7,072 nt of DNA from an uncultured Muribaculaceae bacterium. Its GTDB lineage: Bacteria; Bacteroidota; Bacteroidia; Bacteroidales; Muribaculaceae. Position numbers and translations under genes: made by a program. The notes beneath the pieces are model-generated. The model did not search any database. It saw only the letters and a list, made by a program, of their open reading frames with translations, and was not told the origin of the DNA. Position 1 is the first letter of the stretch. Each line of letters opens with the position of its first letter. Where the stretch lies: assembly GCA_910584735.1 (NCBI GenBank), contig CAJUBM010000134.1, positions 1 to 7,072 of the forward strand, written 5' to 3'. Positions 6,048 to 7,072 of the stretch are shown piece after piece.

Positions 6048-6857
6048 CTATTTGCGAGGCTCCGATGTCAGAACCTTTACGTGTTTCTTTAATATATGAT
6101 GACCGGGCGCAACCATCGCTCCGTGGTCGTAGCCGTCAAGCTCGTAAATCCTGACATACGGATGCCCCACCAGGCGAAGCATGCGCCACATATAGGCGTT
6201 CTCCTCATAGCGTCCGAAAATTTCTTCCTCGCGGTCACCACTTATTATTATATAGGGTGGGGCATCCGGTCGCACATGGAACAACGGGGCGAACTCATCA
6301 ACAAGGGGCTGTAACTCGGAAATCCCCTGCTGCTGACGCTTGGCGAAATGCGTTATCACCTGCCCGCTATAGGGAATTAGCGCGGCTATAGAATCAGCAT
6401 CCACGCCATATTTTGCGAGCCACTTCTTGTCAAGCCCAATCATCGAGGCAAGATACCCTCCGGCCGAGTGTCCGGCAACAAACACTTTCTGCGGGTCGCC
6501 TCCGTATTTCTTGACGTTCTCAAACGCCCAGGCCACGGCCGCAGCCGCGTCATCGATACAGTCCGACAATTCAGCCTTAGGCATAAGACGGTAATTGACA
6601 GCCACAATCGCCATACCGCTATCTTTCAAACCATCAGGTATGTAACGCTCACCGCCGGTCAGCCCTCCGCCGTGAAACCACACCACCACAGATACCCCTG
6701 CAGTATCTGCCGGATAATACACATCCAGCCTACATCGCTCGGCAGCATATCCTTCCGCCCCGGCACGGTAGGGCATATCCTCCACCAAACGATACTCCTC
6801 TCCAATTACAACTAACACCGGCATCAGAGCCAGCACAAAAGCAAACAGTCGTTTCAT
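6048..6857 (-). CDS. Exported alpha/beta-hydrolase esterase (HSL/BD-FAE-like)
   Basis: I start this gene at the ATG at 6857 (MKRLFAFVLA), giving 269 residues, because the ATG at 6911 adds 18 unremarkable residues and lies upstream of the predicted promoter box. The N-terminus (1 to about 20) is a signal peptide or anchor without a lipobox cysteine, so the protein should act in the periplasm or outside. The catalytic parts of an alpha/beta hydrolase are all visible: the oxyanion-hole motif HGGG (62-65), GHSAGG with nucleophile Ser131, Asp208 in ISGDRE and His245 in YDHGAM. The order and the NYRLMP stretch fit the hormone-sensitive-lipase-like and BD-FAE esterases that cleave acetyl, feruloyl or similar short esters. 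In Bacteroidetes such enzymes are often linked to plant-polysaccharide breakdown, but there are no glycoside hydrolases or SusC/D genes here, so the substrate is unknown. Confidence 0.9.
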   Translation of the reverse strand: MKRLFAFVLALMPVLVVIGEEYRLVEDMPYRAGAEGYAAERCRLDVYYPADTAGVSVVVWFHGGGLTGGERYIPDGLKDSGMAIVAVNYRLMPKAELSDCIDDAAAAVAWAFENVKKYGGDPQKVFVAGHSAGGYLASMIGLDKKWLAKYGVDADSIAALIPYSGQVITHFAKRQQQGISELQPLVDEFAPLFHVRPDAPPYIIISGDREEEIFGRYEENAYMWRMLRLVGHPYVRIYELDGYDHGAMVAPGHHILKKHVKVLTSEPRK

Positions 6858-6876
6858 GATATTCCGTTTTTCAATA

Positions 6877-6884
6877 CAAATATA
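6877..6884 (-). promoter_or_regulatory. Predicted -7 promoter box of the esterase gene
   Basis: The minus strand reads TATATTTG, a full match to TAnnTTTG, 19 nt before the esterase start at 6857. I see no TTTG at the -33 position. Transcription should begin near 6870, giving a short leader of about 13 nt and supporting the start at 6857 over the ATG at 6911. Confidence 0.5.
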
Positions 6885-6966
6885 GCTCCTCCACACCTTT
6901 ATCACGTTCATCGAATCTAAAATCTAATTTAAAAAAAGTTAAACGCACCATTTGCCCAACCCCGCC

Positions 6967-6997
6967 TTTGCCGAACCGAATATATTGCGTACCTTTG
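6967..6997 (+). promoter_or_regulatory. Bacteroidetes promoter of the tRNA-Leu gene
   Basis: TTTG (6967-6970), a 19-nt spacer and TACCTTTG (6990-6997) are a complete match to the Bacteroidetes primary sigma factor promoter, TTTG-N19-TAnnTTTG. The tRNA begins 22 nt past the box, leaving a leader of roughly 15 nt to be processed off. This is the best promoter in the window. Confidence 0.8.
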
Positions 6998-7019
6998 CAC
7001 CGTTAACCGCCACAGACAT

Positions 7020-7072
7020 GCCCGGATGGCGGAATCGGTAGACGCGACGGTCTCAAACACCGTTGGAGCAAT
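7020..7072 (+). tRNA. tRNA-Leu(CAA), partial, cut by the window edge
   Basis: The sequence folds as the first part of a class II tRNA. The acceptor 5' strand is GCCCGGA (7020-7026), the D-stem is GCG (7029-7031) with CGC (7043-7045), and the anticodon stem is ACGGT (7047-7051) with ACCGT (7059-7063). The seven-base loop CTCAAAC holds anticodon CAA (7054-7056), which reads the leucine codon UUG. The start of a long variable arm (TGGAGCAAT, 7064-7072) is as expected for tRNA-Leu. The T-arm and acceptor 3' strand lie beyond the window. Confidence 0.93.

Noticed and set aside
6468..6815. A 115-codon plus-strand frame inside the esterase gene
   Set aside because: It is antisense to the HGGG and GHSAGG coding region, and its His/Arg-rich product has no recognisable family.

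Overview
The window looks like chromosomal housekeeping DNA from a member of the Bacteroidales, possibly a Muribaculaceae-like gut bacterium; the family is a guess and the order is better supported. The support is: several copies of the Bacteroidetes promoter signal TAnnTTTG, one with a TTTG box exactly 19 nt upstream; no clear Shine-Dalgarno sequences; and three FKBP proteins of a type common in Bacteroidales. Base composition and codon use look even across the genes, and I see no insertion sequence, CRISPR array, phage gene or other sign of recent transfer.

Region 1 (about 85-2643, minus strand) is a three-gene operon of FKBP-type peptidyl-prolyl isomerases. It is read from a promoter near 2640 to a hairpin terminator at 85-117. 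The first product has no signal peptide and should be cytoplasmic, the second has an export signal without a lipobox cysteine, and the third is a predicted lipoprotein. The operon therefore appears to supply related proline isomerases to different cell compartments.

Region 2 (about 2757-4230, plus strand) diverges from it across a 233-nt promoter region and holds pyrH (UMP kinase) and frr (ribosome recycling factor). It ends in a strong terminator whose 14-bp stem encloses an unusually long loop.

Region 3 (4280-6016, plus strand) holds a radical SAM protein related to the TYW1-like COG0731 group, followed 36 nt later by an S66-family LD-carboxypeptidase, probably for murein tetrapeptide recycling. 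I see no convincing promoter in front of the radical SAM gene.

Region 4 (6048-7072) holds an exported alpha/beta-hydrolase esterase on the minus strand, convergent with region 3. Divergent from it, a textbook Bacteroidetes promoter leads into a tRNA-Leu(CAA) cut by the window edge. Bases 1-84 hold only AT-rich sequence including a 10-bp palindrome at 75-84; I recognise no gene there. No intergenic stretch exceeds 300 bases.

I found no clearly new biological system. The points most worth a second look are a G8 tract just after the signal peptide of the middle FKBP gene, the in-frame one-stop junction between the first two FKBP genes, the apparently duplicated N-terminal region of the two exported FKBPs, and the nested structure of the frr terminator.
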